Shown: positions 45,309 through 53,673 of the stretch, one piece after another
How the letters are laid out: each line of letters starts with the position of its first letter
Position numbering within the stretch: position 1 is the first letter of the stretch
From: Oscillospiraceae bacterium
GTDB taxonomy: Bacteria > Bacillota > Clostridia > Oscillospirales > Ruminococcaceae
Assembly: GCA_022793675.1 (NCBI GenBank)
Contig: JAAWDH010000005.1
Span: 1 to 64,000 of the forward strand
Length of the DNA: 64,000 nt
Direction: 5' to 3'
The notes under the pieces: model-generated
Told to the model about the DNA's origin: nothing
What the model saw: the letters and a program-made list of their open reading frames with translations, nothing else
The model's database searches: none
Position numbers and translations under genes: made by a program

Positions 45309-45755
45309 TTGGCGATACGCAAAGCGCAGCCAGGCGACCTTTCACGGATCGCCGAGATTTTAGTTTTCGTCAAAAGGATCAACTACCGCCCGATTTTCCA
45401 GGACGACAGCTACTCTTTCGGCGAGCTGCAGGTGTTAACGGTTGCCGAAAAATATGCCCAGCCGGAGGTTTTGGGGCATATTTGGGTGTATGACGACGGC
45501 ATTATCAAGGGTCTGATCCACCTTGAAGGGCGAGAAGTCAAAGAGCTTTACGTCGACGCTTTTTTCGAGAACCAGGGGATCGGCGGCGAGTTGCTGCGTT
45601 TTGCCGTAGCGGATTTTGGCGCGGACCACCTTTGGGCGCTGGAAAAGAACGTCAGCGCGCTCCGTTTTTATGCGCGCCATGGTTTCCAGCCGACAGATGA
45701 GAAAATATTCGAGGAAGGCACCCCTGAATATCTGGTGCATCTGAAACGCAGATAG
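45309..45755 (+). CDS. GNAT-family N-acetyltransferase within the his operon
   Basis: The 148 residues show the GNAT pattern: IRKAQPGDLSRIAEI at the start, the acetyl-CoA loop region VDAFFENQGIGGELLRFAV (Q/R-x-x-G-x-G/A type) and LEKNVSALRFYARHGF. Translation starts at TTG, one base after the hisB stop, with AAGGGGG ahead. It is clearly part of the his operon but no histidine step needs it. The substrate is unknown. Confidence 0.85.
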   Translation: MAIRKAQPGDLSRIAEILVFVKRINYRPIFQDDSYSFGELQVLTVAEKYAQPEVLGHIWVYDDGIIKGLIHLEGREVKELYVDAFFENQGIGGELLRFAVADFGADHLWALEKNVSALRFYARHGFQPTDEKIFEEGTPEYLVHLKRR

Positions 45756-45774
45756 CGGGAAAGGAGCGGCGAAC

Positions 45775-46434
45775 ATGATTGCAGTCATTGATTACGGCGC
45801 AGGGAACCTGTTCAGCGTACAGAATGCGCTGGATTACTTGGGCCTTGAGAACACGATTTCCAGCGACCGGGACGTCCTTAAAAAGGCGGATGGGCTGATC
45901 CTCCCCGGCGTAGGGGCCTTCCCGGATGCGATGGGGATGTTGGAGAAGCGCGGCCTTATCGGCGTTATCCGCGAAGAAGCGGTGAAAAAGCCTTTCTTGG
46001 GGATATGTTTGGGGATGCAGGTGCTATTTGACAAGGGCTTTGAGTTCCGGGAAACGGATGGGCTGGGGCTGATCCCCGGCCGAGTAGACAAAATTGTCTG
46101 CAGCGAGAAAATCCCTCATATGGGCTGGAACCATCTAAGCTGGAACCATCTAAGCTGGAGCCATCTAAGATGGAACCATCTAAGCTGGAATCACCTGCCG
46201 CCCCACAGCGGCTGTCCGCTCTTAAACGGCATCCCGGAAGGGAGCAGCGTCTATTTTGTCCATTCTTATATGGCTTTTACAGATGAGGAAAATTTGGCGG
46301 CTAGATGCAGTTACGGCGTAGAAATTCCGGCGCTTGTTCAGCGCGGCAGCGTTTTCGGCGCGCAGTTCCATCCCGAAAAAAGCGGGGAAGTTGGGCTTTT
46401 GATGCTCAAAAATTTTGGAGGGCTGACAAAATGA
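45775..46434 (+). CDS. hisH: Imidazole glycerol phosphate synthase glutaminase subunit with WNHLS repeats
   Basis: HisH delivers ammonia to HisF. The 219 residues keep the class-I glutaminase nucleophile C78 in FLGICLGMQ, and the His/Glu pair in FGAQFHPEKSGEVG. The conserved PHMGWN segment (114-119) is followed by tandem pentapeptides WNHLS, WNHLS, WSHLR, WNHLS, WNHLP (118-142), four more than normal, so the protein is ~20 residues longer than usual there. AAAGGAG precedes the ATG, and the stop overlaps hisA. Confidence 0.93.
   Translation: MIAVIDYGAGNLFSVQNALDYLGLENTISSDRDVLKKADGLILPGVGAFPDAMGMLEKRGLIGVIREEAVKKPFLGICLGMQVLFDKGFEFRETDGLGLIPGRVDKIVCSEKIPHMGWNHLSWNHLSWSHLRWNHLSWNHLPPHSGCPLLNGIPEGSSVYFVHSYMAFTDEENLAARCSYGVEIPALVQRGSVFGAQFHPEKSGEVGLLMLKNFGGLTK
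46126..46200 (+). repeat. 15-bp tandem repeat inside hisH
   Basis: Five consecutive 15-bp units start at 46126, 46141, 46156, 46171 and 46186. Units 1, 2 and 4 are identical (TGGAACCATCTAAGC), unit 3 differs at two positions, and unit 5 is more diverged. The unit arose from the conserved GWNHL codons, and all additions keep the frame. Confidence 0.93.
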
Positions 46435-47165
46435 TACTTTTACCAGCGATTGACTTGAAAGATGGAGCCTGCGTGCGGCTTTACAAAGGGAGCTTTGATA
46501 CAGTGGAGCAGGTGGCGGCTGACCCGCTGGAAACGGCGCGGGCTTTTGAAACGGCCGGCGCGCGCTGGCTGCATATGGTTGATCTTGACGGGGCCAAAGA
46601 CGGGCGGCCACAGAACCTGGAAACGGTGCTGGCGGTAGTGTCTGCGGTTTCGATGCAGGTGGAGCTGGGCGGCGGCATTCGGGATCTGGACACTGCTGAA
46701 CGCTGCCTTTCCGGCGGTGTCAGCCGGGTGATCCTAGGCTCTGCAGCAGTCAAGAATCCAGCGCTGGTGCGACAGGCGCTCGCGGCTTTCGGTCCGGAAC
46801 GGGTCGCAGTGGGCATTGACGCCCGGGATGGCATGGTTTCGGTAGAAGGCTGGCTGGACAGCAGCGAGGTGCATTTCCTTGACCTTGCCCGCGAAATGGA
46901 AAAGGCTGGTGTCAGGACGGTTATCTTTACGGATATTGCCAAAGATGGGACGTTAGAAGGGCCTAATTTTGAAGAGCTTGCCCAGCTGCAGCAGGCAGTG
47001 GGCTGCCAGGTAATCGCCAGCGGCGGCATTGCCGGCATCGGCGACGTTGCCGCGTTGAAAAAGCTGGGGGTTTACGGGGCCATCTGCGGCAAATCCCTTT
47101 ATAAGGGGACGCTGGATCTAAAAGAAGCGCTGACGCTGGCAAAGGAGGAAAGCTATGCTGGATAA
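46431..47165 (+). CDS. hisA: Phosphoribosylformimino-AICAR ribotide isomerase
   Basis: HisA is a beta/alpha-barrel isomerase. The 244 residues start [20 protein letters not shown] and contain [27 protein letters not shown] and [14 protein letters not shown]. The ATG at 46431 overlaps the hisH stop (ATGA). A longer open frame upstream overlaps hisH and is not used. Confidence 0.96.
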   Translation: MILLPAIDLKDGACVRLYKGSFDTVEQVAADPLETARAFETAGARWLHMVDLDGAKDGRPQNLETVLAVVSAVSMQVELGGGIRDLDTAERCLSGGVSRVILGSAAVKNPALVRQALAAFGPERVAVGIDARDGMVSVEGWLDSSEVHFLDLAREMEKAGVRTVIFTDIAKDGTLEGPNFEELAQLQQAVGCQVIASGGIAGIGDVAALKKLGVYGAICGKSLYKGTLDLKEALTLAKEESYAG

Positions 47166-47913
47166 GCGGATTATCCCCTGCCTGGATGTGCGCGACGGCA
47201 AAGTCGTCAAGGGGGTCAATTTTGTGGGCATCAAGGAGGTCGGTGACCCGGTGGCGTGCGCCGAGGCTTACAATGCCCAAGGCGCTGATGAGATTGTCTT
47301 TTTGGATATTACCGCTACCCATGAGCACCGCAAAACAATGGCCGACATGGTCAGCGCGGCAGCTAAGCGGATTTTTGTGCCGCTGACAGTTGGGGGCGGC
47401 ATTTCCGCCACCGAGGACTTCGCGCTGCTTTTGCGGGCTGGCGCAGACAAAGTCAGCGTCAACTCGGCGGCGCTGCGTAATCCCGCGCTGATTGCCGACG
47501 CGGCCGAGAAATTCGGCAGCCAATGCGTCGTTGTGGCGATTGACGCCCGGAAAATGCCCGACGGCAGCTGGCACGCCTACGAGGCGGGCGGCAGGCGGGA
47601 CACCGGCGTTGACGCGGTGGCGTGGGCGAAAAGGGCCTGCGAGCTGGGGGCCGGGGAGATTCTGCTGACTTCGATGGACGCCGACGGCACCAAGGCGGGC
47701 TTTGATCTGCCGTTGCTCAAGGCGGTGACCGCTGTTGCGCCGGTGCCGGTGATTGCCTCTGGTGGCTGCGGGACGCTGCGGCATTTTTCCGAGGTATTTG
47801 AGGAAACGGGGGCTGATGCAGCGCTGGCGGCTTCGCTGTTCCATTATAAGGAACTGACCGTCGGCGAGGTCAAAGCCCATCTGCGGGAACGCGGCATCCC
47901 GGTGCGGTTGTAG
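47155..47913 (+). CDS. hisF: Imidazole glycerol phosphate synthase cyclase subunit
   Basis: HisF makes imidazole glycerol phosphate and AICAR. The 252 residues start with [18 protein letters not shown], and contain [32 protein letters not shown] and [13 protein letters not shown]. The start overlaps hisA by 11 bases, and AAAGGAGG lies inside hisA. It is the partner of the repeat-bearing HisH. Confidence 0.96.
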   Translation: MLDKRIIPCLDVRDGKVVKGVNFVGIKEVGDPVACAEAYNAQGADEIVFLDITATHEHRKTMADMVSAAAKRIFVPLTVGGGISATEDFALLLRAGADKVSVNSAALRNPALIADAAEKFGSQCVVVAIDARKMPDGSWHAYEAGGRRDTGVDAVAWAKRACELGAGEILLTSMDADGTKAGFDLPLLKAVTAVAPVPVIASGGCGTLRHFSEVFEETGADAALAASLFHYKELTVGEVKAHLRERGIPVRL

Positions 47914-47919
47914 GAGGGA

Positions 47920-48249
47920 ATGATGGAGATTGGACGTTTTTTCCAGAAATCGGATCTGCTGCCGGCAATCGTCATTGACGAGAAAGACGGCGCGGTATTG
48001 ATGCTGGCCTATATGAATAGGGAGAGCTTGCAGAAAACGCTGGAAACCGGCTATACCTGGTTCTGGAGCCGTTCGCGGCAGGAACTTTGGAACAAAGGCG
48101 CGACCAGCGGCAATTTGCAGCAGGTCGTAAGGATTCAGTCTGACTGTGATGACGACACGCTGCTTGTGACTGTGCGGCCCGCGGGGCCGGCCTGCCATAC
48201 CGGGCGTTACAGCTGCTTTTTTAACGAGATTTGGAGGAGAGAGGAATGA
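47920..48249 (+). CDS. hisI: Phosphoribosyl-AMP cyclohydrolase
   Basis: The 109 residues show [35 protein letters not shown] and the zinc-binding [11 protein letters not shown] with [11 protein letters not shown]. Two adjacent ATGs are possible starts. Separate from HisE, unlike the fused enzyme of enterobacteria. Confidence 0.95.
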   Translation: MMEIGRFFQKSDLLPAIVIDEKDGAVLMLAYMNRESLQKTLETGYTWFWSRSRQELWNKGATSGNLQQVVRIQSDCDDDTLLVTVRPAGPACHTGRYSCFFNEIWRREE

Positions 48250-48572
48250 ACGACACGCTGGCTGGCCTGTACCAGGTGGTAGAAGGCCGCAAGGGGAACC
48301 CGCAAGAAGGGTCTTATACTTGTTACCTTTTTGAGAAGGGGCTGGATAAAATCCTGAAAAAATGCGGCGAAGAATGCGCTGAAATGATCATCGCTGCAAA
48401 AAATTCTGATAATGAGGAGCTTGCAAATGAAATTTGCGACCTGCTCTATCATATGCTTGTTCTGATGGCAGAGCGCGGGCTGCCGCTGGAACGGGTGGAG
48501 GCTATTTTGGAGGAGCGCCGGCAGAAGATCGGCAACCTGAAACAGTTCCATCAGACGGATCATAATACGTAA
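48246..48572 (+). CDS. hisE: Phosphoribosyl-ATP pyrophosphatase
   Basis: HisE is a MazG-like pyrophosphatase. The 108 residues contain [32 protein letters not shown] and [19 protein letters not shown]. The ATG at 48246 overlaps the hisI stop, and GGAGGAGAG precedes it. Last gene of the his operon. Its stop codon touches repeat copy D. Confidence 0.95.
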   Translation: MNDTLAGLYQVVEGRKGNPQEGSYTCYLFEKGLDKILKKCGEECAEMIIAAKNSDNEELANEICDLLYHMLVLMAERGLPLERVEAILEERRQKIGNLKQFHQTDHNT

Positions 48573-48632
48573 AGACTTTTTAATTTCAAGGCAGACGTAT
48601 AACACAGCCGCAGTGTCCTACTGCGCCGATTG
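48570..48632 (-). repeat. Intergenic repeat, partial copy D
   Basis: On the minus strand it reads TCGGCGCAGTAGG ... TTGAAATTAAAAAGTCTTT, matching the left and middle of copy A. The hairpin end is missing. It begins at the hisE stop codon (48570-48572). Confidence 0.6.
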
Positions 48633-48671
48633 CAGCGCCGGCCCGCCGAATATGTTTTGGAGGGGTTTGCG

Positions 48672-50066
48672 TTGAAATTTTTGGCGGATTGCTTTTCGAT
48701 GGCCTTCCCGCTGTCGATTCTGCTTGTGGGCGGGATTTTGACTGTGCGGCTGAAGGGCGTCCAGTTCACCCGGCTGGGGACGGCTTTCAAAGAAACACTG
48801 GGGAAGGTCTTCTCCCGGCGGGAGAAGGGGCGGGGGCTGTCGCCCTTCCAGGCCAGCGCAACCGCCCTTGCCGGGGCGTTGGGGACGGGCAATATCGCCG
48901 GCGTGGCGGTATCGCTGCTGGCTGGCGGGCCGGGGGCCATTTTCTGGATGTGGGTGAGCGCTTTTCTGGGGATGGCGGTCAAGTATAGTGAGATTTTACT
49001 GGCGGTGCGTTTCCAGCGCCGGGATAAGGACGGCACGCCGTCGGGCGGGCCGATGTTCTACCTGACGCAAGCCTACCGTTCTGAGCTGCCGGCGGTGTTT
49101 TTTGCCGGCAGCTGCGCGGCGGCTTCTTTTGGCATTGGCAGCCTGACCCAGTCGGGCGCAGCGTCAGAAGCGCTATGGGCAGCTTTCGGCGTTCCGAGGC
49201 TGTGGGTAGGGATTGCGATGGCGCTGCTGGCTTTGCTGGTAATGGTCGGCGGCATTCGCCGCATCGGCGCGGTTGCAGAACGCATCGTGCCGATGATGGG
49301 GATTGTTTACCTAGGAGGGGCGCTGCTTGTTTTGCTGCCGCGGCTCCAGGAGCTGCCGGGGGTATTTTCGCTGATCCTTAACGACGCTTTTTCCCCACAG
49401 GCAGCGTCCAGCGGGGTACTGGGCTGGCTGACCGGCCGGGCGCTGCGGGTGGGCGTTTCCCGCGGGGTGTTCACCAATGAGGCTGGCATGGGTTCCGCGC
49501 CGATCGCCCATGGTTCTGCCGATGCGCCTTCCCCGGCAGGGGAGGGGTTTTGGGGGATTGTCGAGGTTTTTTTGGATACAGTTATCATGTGTACGCTGAC
49601 GGCGGCGGTAATCCTTTTGTCAGGGGGGCTTTCTGGGGAAACCGATGGCGCAGCGCTGACGGTTACGGCATTTAGACAGTTTTTAGGCGGCGGAGCAGCG
49701 GGGTTTATTGCGGTTTCGACCTGTTTTTTTGCTTTTTCGAGTATCCTCTGTTGGAGCTGTTACGGCGAGGCGGCACTGAAATCCCTGTCGGCAAAGAAGG
49801 GGGCCATTACGGCTTACCGGCTTCTTTACGGGGCGTCGGTGGTACTGGGAGCTGTGTTCCAGCTGGAAACAGTATTCCGTCTGTCGGACTTTTTGAATTT
49901 TTTGATGGCGCTGCCTAATCTTGGGGCACTTTTACTGCTTCTTCCGATAATTGAACAAGAAACGGCGGAATATTTTAATAACTTGCATAAAAAAAGATTA
50001 GGATCAAAAAAAGATAAAGCTAAGTTCAATATAAAGCGTCGAAAACAGGCAATAAAGAAAGCATAG
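48672..50066 (+). CDS. Alanine/glycine:cation symporter (AGCS family)
   Basis: The 464-residue membrane protein has about ten hydrophobic segments and family motifs ATALAGALGTGNIAGVA, GPGAIFWMWVSAFLGMAVKY and GVFTNEAGMGSAPIAH, as in sodium- or proton-coupled alanine/glycine carriers. It starts at TTG (48672) after GGAGGGG. Upstream in-frame starts lack a ribosome binding site. Likely imports alanine or glycine; the coupling ion is not resolved. Confidence 0.92.
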   Translation: MKFLADCFSMAFPLSILLVGGILTVRLKGVQFTRLGTAFKETLGKVFSRREKGRGLSPFQASATALAGALGTGNIAGVAVSLLAGGPGAIFWMWVSAFLGMAVKYSEILLAVRFQRRDKDGTPSGGPMFYLTQAYRSELPAVFFAGSCAAASFGIGSLTQSGAASEALWAAFGVPRLWVGIAMALLALLVMVGGIRRIGAVAERIVPMMGIVYLGGALLVLLPRLQELPGVFSLILNDAFSPQAASSGVLGWLTGRALRVGVSRGVFTNEAGMGSAPIAHGSADAPSPAGEGFWGIVEVFLDTVIMCTLTAAVILLSGGLSGETDGAALTVTAFRQFLGGGAAGFIAVSTCFFAFSSILCWSCYGEAALKSLSAKKGAITAYRLLYGASVVLGAVFQLETVFRLSDFLNFLMALPNLGALLLLLPIIEQETAEYFNNLHKKRLGSKKDKAKFNIKRRKQAIKKA

Positions 50067-50114
50067 CAGATTATAATTCGGAAAAATGGCAAAAAACTGC
50101 GGATTTTAGACTAA

Positions 50115-50168
50115 AACACGTCGTTTTCCGTATTGAACAATGGGGAACGACGTGTTATAGTTGTTTTT
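50115..50168 (+). terminator. Terminator after the AGCS symporter gene
   Basis: A 15-bp stem including two G-U pairs (50115-50129 with 50142-50156, loop of 12) is followed by a T-rich stretch (TTGTTTTT) at 50161-50168. Confidence 0.7.
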
Positions 50169-50226
50169 AGACTATTTACAGATGTGTGTAATGGATGGAA
50201 ACTCTTCTATTGGTTGGGAGGCGGCC

Positions 50227-50661
50227 ATGAGCGAAAAACCCCGTTTTTTGATTGTCAGCGCAGACGTCCTGCCGTCGGTCTTTTTGAAAGTGATCGAGGC
50301 CAAGCGCCTGCTTTCCACGGCAAAAGCCAAAAATTCCTCAGACGCCTGCCGGATGGTGGAAATTTCCCGCAGCGCCTATTATAAGTACAAGGACTGCGTC
50401 CATGTTTATGAGGAAAAGGGCGGCAGCCAGCTGAGCACGCTTTATATGCGGCTGTCGGACGAGCCCGGCGTGCTTTCCAAGGTATTGCAGACCCTTTACG
50501 AGATGGACGCCAATATCCTGACCGTTAACCAGAACATCCCGGTGGATACGGTGGCGGTGGTGACGATCAGTGTCCAGTTTAACCGGGATGGACTGGAACC
50601 TGACGAAATTTTGAAAACTTTGTCCTCTATTTATGGCGTCGTTTCGGTCAAAAGAATATAA
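50227..50661 (+). CDS. ACT domain-containing protein, PheB/YszB family
   Basis: The 144 residues combine an N-terminal helical, HTH-like part (VEISRSAYYKYKDCVHVYEE) with a C-terminal ACT domain (LSDEPGVLSKVLQTLYEMDANILTVNQ). Such proteins are encoded next to amino-acid biosynthesis genes and are thought to bind an amino acid. The ATG at 50227 follows GGGAGG. The hom gene follows after 36 bases, so it may sense an aspartate-family or aromatic amino acid. Confidence 0.85.
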   Translation: MSEKPRFLIVSADVLPSVFLKVIEAKRLLSTAKAKNSSDACRMVEISRSAYYKYKDCVHVYEEKGGSQLSTLYMRLSDEPGVLSKVLQTLYEMDANILTVNQNIPVDTVAVVTISVQFNRDGLEPDEILKTLSSIYGVVSVKRI

Positions 50662-50697
50662 TGAAGGATAGAGGGACGGCGAAGGAAGGTTGTTGAA

Positions 50698-51921
50698 ATG
50701 GTAAAGGTGGCAGTTTTAGGGCACGGTGTGGTCGGTTCCGGCGTGACAGAGCTGATTTCAAAGAATAAAAAGAGCATCGAAAACCGCGCCGGGCAGGAGA
50801 TTGAGGTCAAATATATCCTGGATCTGCGGGATTTTCCTGATTCCCCGTATCAGGAAAAATTCACCAAAGATTTTGACCAGATCCTCCATGACCCGGAAGT
50901 TTCGGTGGTGGCGGAGGTCATGGGCGGGCTTTCCCCTGCTTTTGACTATGTAATGGCCCTTTTGAAACAGGGCAAAAGCGTGGTAACCTCCAATAAGGAG
51001 CTGGTGGCGGCCAAAGGGGCGGAGCTGCTGGCGGCGGCCAAGGCCCACAACGTCAATTTCTTTTTTGAGGCCAGCGTTGGCGGCGGCATCCCGATTATCC
51101 GGCCGATGCACCAGTGCCTTGCCGCCAACGAAATCAGCGAAGTGGCTGGGATCCTTAATGGGACGACCAATTTTATCCTAACCAAGATGATCGAAGAGCA
51201 GATGCCGTTTGACGATGCGCTGCATCTGGCCCAGGAGCTGGGGTATGCCGAGCGCGACCCGGCCGCCGATGTCGAAGGCCAGGACGCCTGCCGCAAGATC
51301 TGTATCCTGGCGTCGCTGGCTTTTGGGCAGCATATATACCCCCATACAGTCCACACCGAGGGTATCGCTAAGCTGACGTTGGACGATGTAGCCTATGCCG
51401 ATTCCTGGGGCGGGGTTATCAAGCTGATCGGGCGGGCCAAGCGTCTCCCGGGCGGCAGGGTCACGGCGTCGGTCTATCCGGCCTTCCTTAACCGGCACAG
51501 CCAGCTAGCCGGCATTAACGACGTGTTCAACGGCATTCTGATCCGCGGCGACGCCACCGGCGATGTAGTGTTCTACGGCCGCGGGGCGGGGAAGTTCCCT
51601 ACCGCCAGCGCTGTGGTCGCGGACATTATCGACATCATCAAATCCAACTGCACCTGCAAGTCCTTGAGCTGGAAGGACTCCGACGGCGGCAATGTGGAGG
51701 ACTACCAGGCTGAAGTGCTGCGCTTTTACCTGAAACTCTCAGGAATTTCCCGGGCGCAGGCAGAGGAGGTACTGGGACAGGCGGAGTATCTCGCGCGGGC
51801 CGGCCAGCCCGACGGGGAACTGGCGCTGGTTACCGATAAAATGTCTGAATATGCACTGATGGAAAAGCTTGGCAGATTGGGTGTGCAGCCCCTCTCAATG
51901 ATCCGCGTATTGGATTATTGA
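50698..51921 (+). CDS. hom: Homoserine dehydrogenase
   Basis: Hom reduces aspartate semialdehyde to homoserine. The 407 residues show the dinucleotide-binding start VAVLGHGVVGSG, TSNKELVAAKG, NGTTNFILTKM, and the AERDPAADVEGQDACRKI catalytic region. The C-terminal ~80 residues fit an ACT-type end. GAAGGAAGG precedes the ATG. lysC lies 26 bases downstream. Confidence 0.95.
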   Translation: MVKVAVLGHGVVGSGVTELISKNKKSIENRAGQEIEVKYILDLRDFPDSPYQEKFTKDFDQILHDPEVSVVAEVMGGLSPAFDYVMALLKQGKSVVTSNKELVAAKGAELLAAAKAHNVNFFFEASVGGGIPIIRPMHQCLAANEISEVAGILNGTTNFILTKMIEEQMPFDDALHLAQELGYAERDPAADVEGQDACRKICILASLAFGQHIYPHTVHTEGIAKLTLDDVAYADSWGGVIKLIGRAKRLPGGRVTASVYPAFLNRHSQLAGINDVFNGILIRGDATGDVVFYGRGAGKFPTASAVVADIIDIIKSNCTCKSLSWKDSDGGNVEDYQAEVLRFYLKLSGISRAQAEEVLGQAEYLARAGQPDGELALVTDKMSEYALMEKLGRLGVQPLSMIRVLDY

Positions 51922-51947
51922 TTTTTGGCAGCGAAATGGAGGCAGTT

Positions 51948-53153
51948 ATGAGACTGATTGTACAGAAATTCGGCGGCTCGTCGGTCGCGAACAGCGAGCG
52001 GCTTCTCAACGTCGCCCGAATCATTACCGATACCTACAAAACCGGCAACAGCGTCATTGCAGTGGTTTCCGCCCAAGGGGACACGACCGACGACCTGATT
52101 GAGAAGGCGAAGGAGATAAACCCCCACGCCAGCAAGCGGGAAATGGACGCGCTGCTCTCTACAGGCGAGCAGATTTCGGCGTCGCTGCTGGCTATGGCCA
52201 TCGAATCAATGGGCTTTCCGGTAATTTCCCTCAACGGCCGCCAGTGCGGTTTTGCCACCGACTCCAACCATTCCAATGCCCGGATTAAGAAGGTGGACAC
52301 CGAGCGGCTGGAAAGGGAACTGGACAAGAAAAATATCGTCATTGTCACCGGTTTCCAGGGTGTCAACCGCTTTGACGACATTACTACCCTAGGGCGCGGC
52401 GGCTCGGATACCAGCGCTGTAGCGATTGCGGCGGCGATGAAAGCCGACCTCTGCCAGATTTTCACCGATGTGGACGGCGTGTACACGGCAGACCCCCGGC
52501 TGGTGCCCAGCGCCCAGAAACTGGAAGAAATCTCCTTTGATGAAATGCTGGAGCTGGCTTCCTGCGGGGCGCAGGTGCTCCATAACCGTTCGGTAGAGAT
52601 GGCGAAAAAATATAATGTAAAGCTGGAGGTCTGTTCCAGCCTGGAACGTGTCCCCGGAACCAAGGTGAAAGAGGTGACCAGAATGGAAAAGCTGTTGATT
52701 AAAGGTGTTGCAAAAGACGACGATGTGGTACGAATTGCGGTGATTGGGCTGCCGGATAAGCCAGGTATTGCCTTTAAAATTTTCTCAATGCTGGCGTCGA
52801 AAAAAATCAACGTCGACATCATCCTTCAGTCCATCGGCCGCGACGGCACCAAGGATATTACCTTTACCGTGCCGATTGACAGCTGCGACGCGGCGTTGGA
52901 GCTGTTGAAGGCCGAACAGGATGTGCTCCGCGCCCACAGCATTGAGGTCGATACCGATGTGACCAAAGTCTCTATTGTCGGTGCAGGCATGGCTTCCAAT
53001 CCCGGCGTGGCTGCCAAGATGTTCGAGGCCCTTTATGAAGCCAACATCAACATCCAGATGATTTCCACCTCCGAAATTAAAATTTCGGTGCTGATCTGCA
53101 AAGACCAGGGGGTCAAAGCAATGAACGCCCTATCGGAAACGTTTATCAAATAA
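51948..53153 (+). CDS. lysC: Aspartate kinase
   Basis: Aspartokinase makes aspartyl phosphate, the entry to Lys, Thr and Met. The 401 residues show VQKFGGSSVANSERL, GRGGSDTSAVAIAAA, IFTDVDGVYTADPRLVP and two ACT domains at the C-terminus (GLPDKPGIAFKIFSMLASKK and ISTSEIKISVLI), so feedback control is likely. The ATG at 51948 with GGAGG ahead is used. Confidence 0.96.
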   Translation: MRLIVQKFGGSSVANSERLLNVARIITDTYKTGNSVIAVVSAQGDTTDDLIEKAKEINPHASKREMDALLSTGEQISASLLAMAIESMGFPVISLNGRQCGFATDSNHSNARIKKVDTERLERELDKKNIVIVTGFQGVNRFDDITTLGRGGSDTSAVAIAAAMKADLCQIFTDVDGVYTADPRLVPSAQKLEEISFDEMLELASCGAQVLHNRSVEMAKKYNVKLEVCSSLERVPGTKVKEVTRMEKLLIKGVAKDDDVVRIAVIGLPDKPGIAFKIFSMLASKKINVDIILQSIGRDGTKDITFTVPIDSCDAALELLKAEQDVLRAHSIEVDTDVTKVSIVGAGMASNPGVAAKMFEALYEANINIQMISTSEIKISVLICKDQGVKAMNALSETFIK

Positions 53154-53165
53154 CTTGCTTAAAAG

Positions 53166-53207
53166 AGGCTTTATCCGACGCTTTTGGCCGGATAGGGCCT
53201 TTGCTTT
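53166..53207 (+). terminator. Terminator of hom-lysC
   Basis: AGGCTTTATCCG (53166-53177) pairs with CGGATAGGGCCT (53189-53200) through 12 bp, two of them G-U, followed by TTTGCTTT. Confidence 0.7.
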
Positions 53208-53217
53208 AGGAGGCCGT

Positions 53218-53478
53218 ATGAAGAGATCGGGGTTATCCAAGCCAGTTCCCAGCAGGCAAAAAACCAGCTTCTTTATCAGGCTGTTCGTCCGGCCAGGGTA
53301 TGATGCTGGCCTGCAACAACCTGCCGGGCGTTATCTGCGGCTATCTGCCCCCAGTGACGCCTATCTGTTCGGTCGGATCAATGGCGGGAACGCCGCGTCG
53401 GTACCGTTGGGGCTGAATTTTGGCTGGGGCAACTGGACAACGGCTTACTCAAAAAAGCTTTGTCCTGGAAAAACCTAA
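53218..53478 (+). pseudogene. Decayed RpiB/LacA/LacB-type sugar-phosphate isomerase
   Basis: An ATG with TTTAGGAGG ahead begins a broken gene. Its pieces lie in different frames: IGVIQASSQQAKNQLLYQAV, then GCSSGQGMMLACNNLPGVIC, then PSDAYLFGRINGGNAASVPL and LNFGWGN. These follow the order of full-length RpiB/LacA-type isomerases (start, GCGTGQG-type motif, PGVxCG, DAxLFxxIN-GN, GxGW). A two-base insertion near codon 3, a missing middle (~100 codons) joined at a GGCTGTT and a frameshift near 53350 destroy it. No single open frame explains it, so it cannot make the enzyme. Confidence 0.6.
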
Positions 53479-53610
53479 CCTCATATATCCTAGCCAATGG
53501 CCGCCATAAGGACATCCTACATCTTATCGACGCAGTAGAACTTTATGGCGCCACACAGGCATACCCTAGCGATTAAAAGTCTTTGCGGAGCTTTCTTCAG
53601 AAAGCGACCC
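53479..53610 (+). other. Intergenic stretch before pyrK
   Basis: Apart from repeat copy C nothing gene-like is seen here. Confidence 0.5.
53525..53609 (+). repeat. Intergenic repeat, copy C
   Basis: It begins ATCGACGCAGTAGAAC, contains CTAGCGATTAAAAGTCTTTGC and ends GCTTTCTTCAGAAAGCGACC. The right 40 bases are nearly identical to copy A. It lies directly before the pyrK promoter. Confidence 0.8.
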
Positions 53611-53639
53611 TTGCATTTGTTTCCTTTCTATGGTAAAAT
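53611..53639 (+). promoter_or_regulatory. Promoter of pyrK-pyrD
   Basis: TTGCAT (53611-53616), 17 bp, TAAAAT (53634-53639). It starts right after repeat copy C. No PyrR-type attenuator is visible in the short leader. Confidence 0.62.
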
Positions 53640-53673
53640 AAAAGAAAGAGGTTTTAGCTGAGGAGGAATTTTC

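Noticed and set aside
46126..46200. Short regular repeats considered as a CRISPR array
   Set aside because: Units are contiguous without spacers and lie inside hisH in frame.
46963..48198. Open frame of 411 codons on the minus strand
   Set aside because: Antisense to hisF, hisI and part of hisA, all clear enzymes. Low-complexity Arg/His/Gln composition.
53155..53478. Open frame of 107 codons after lysC
   Set aside because: It runs through the lysC terminator and mixes frames of the decayed isomerase. Treated as a pseudogene remnant.
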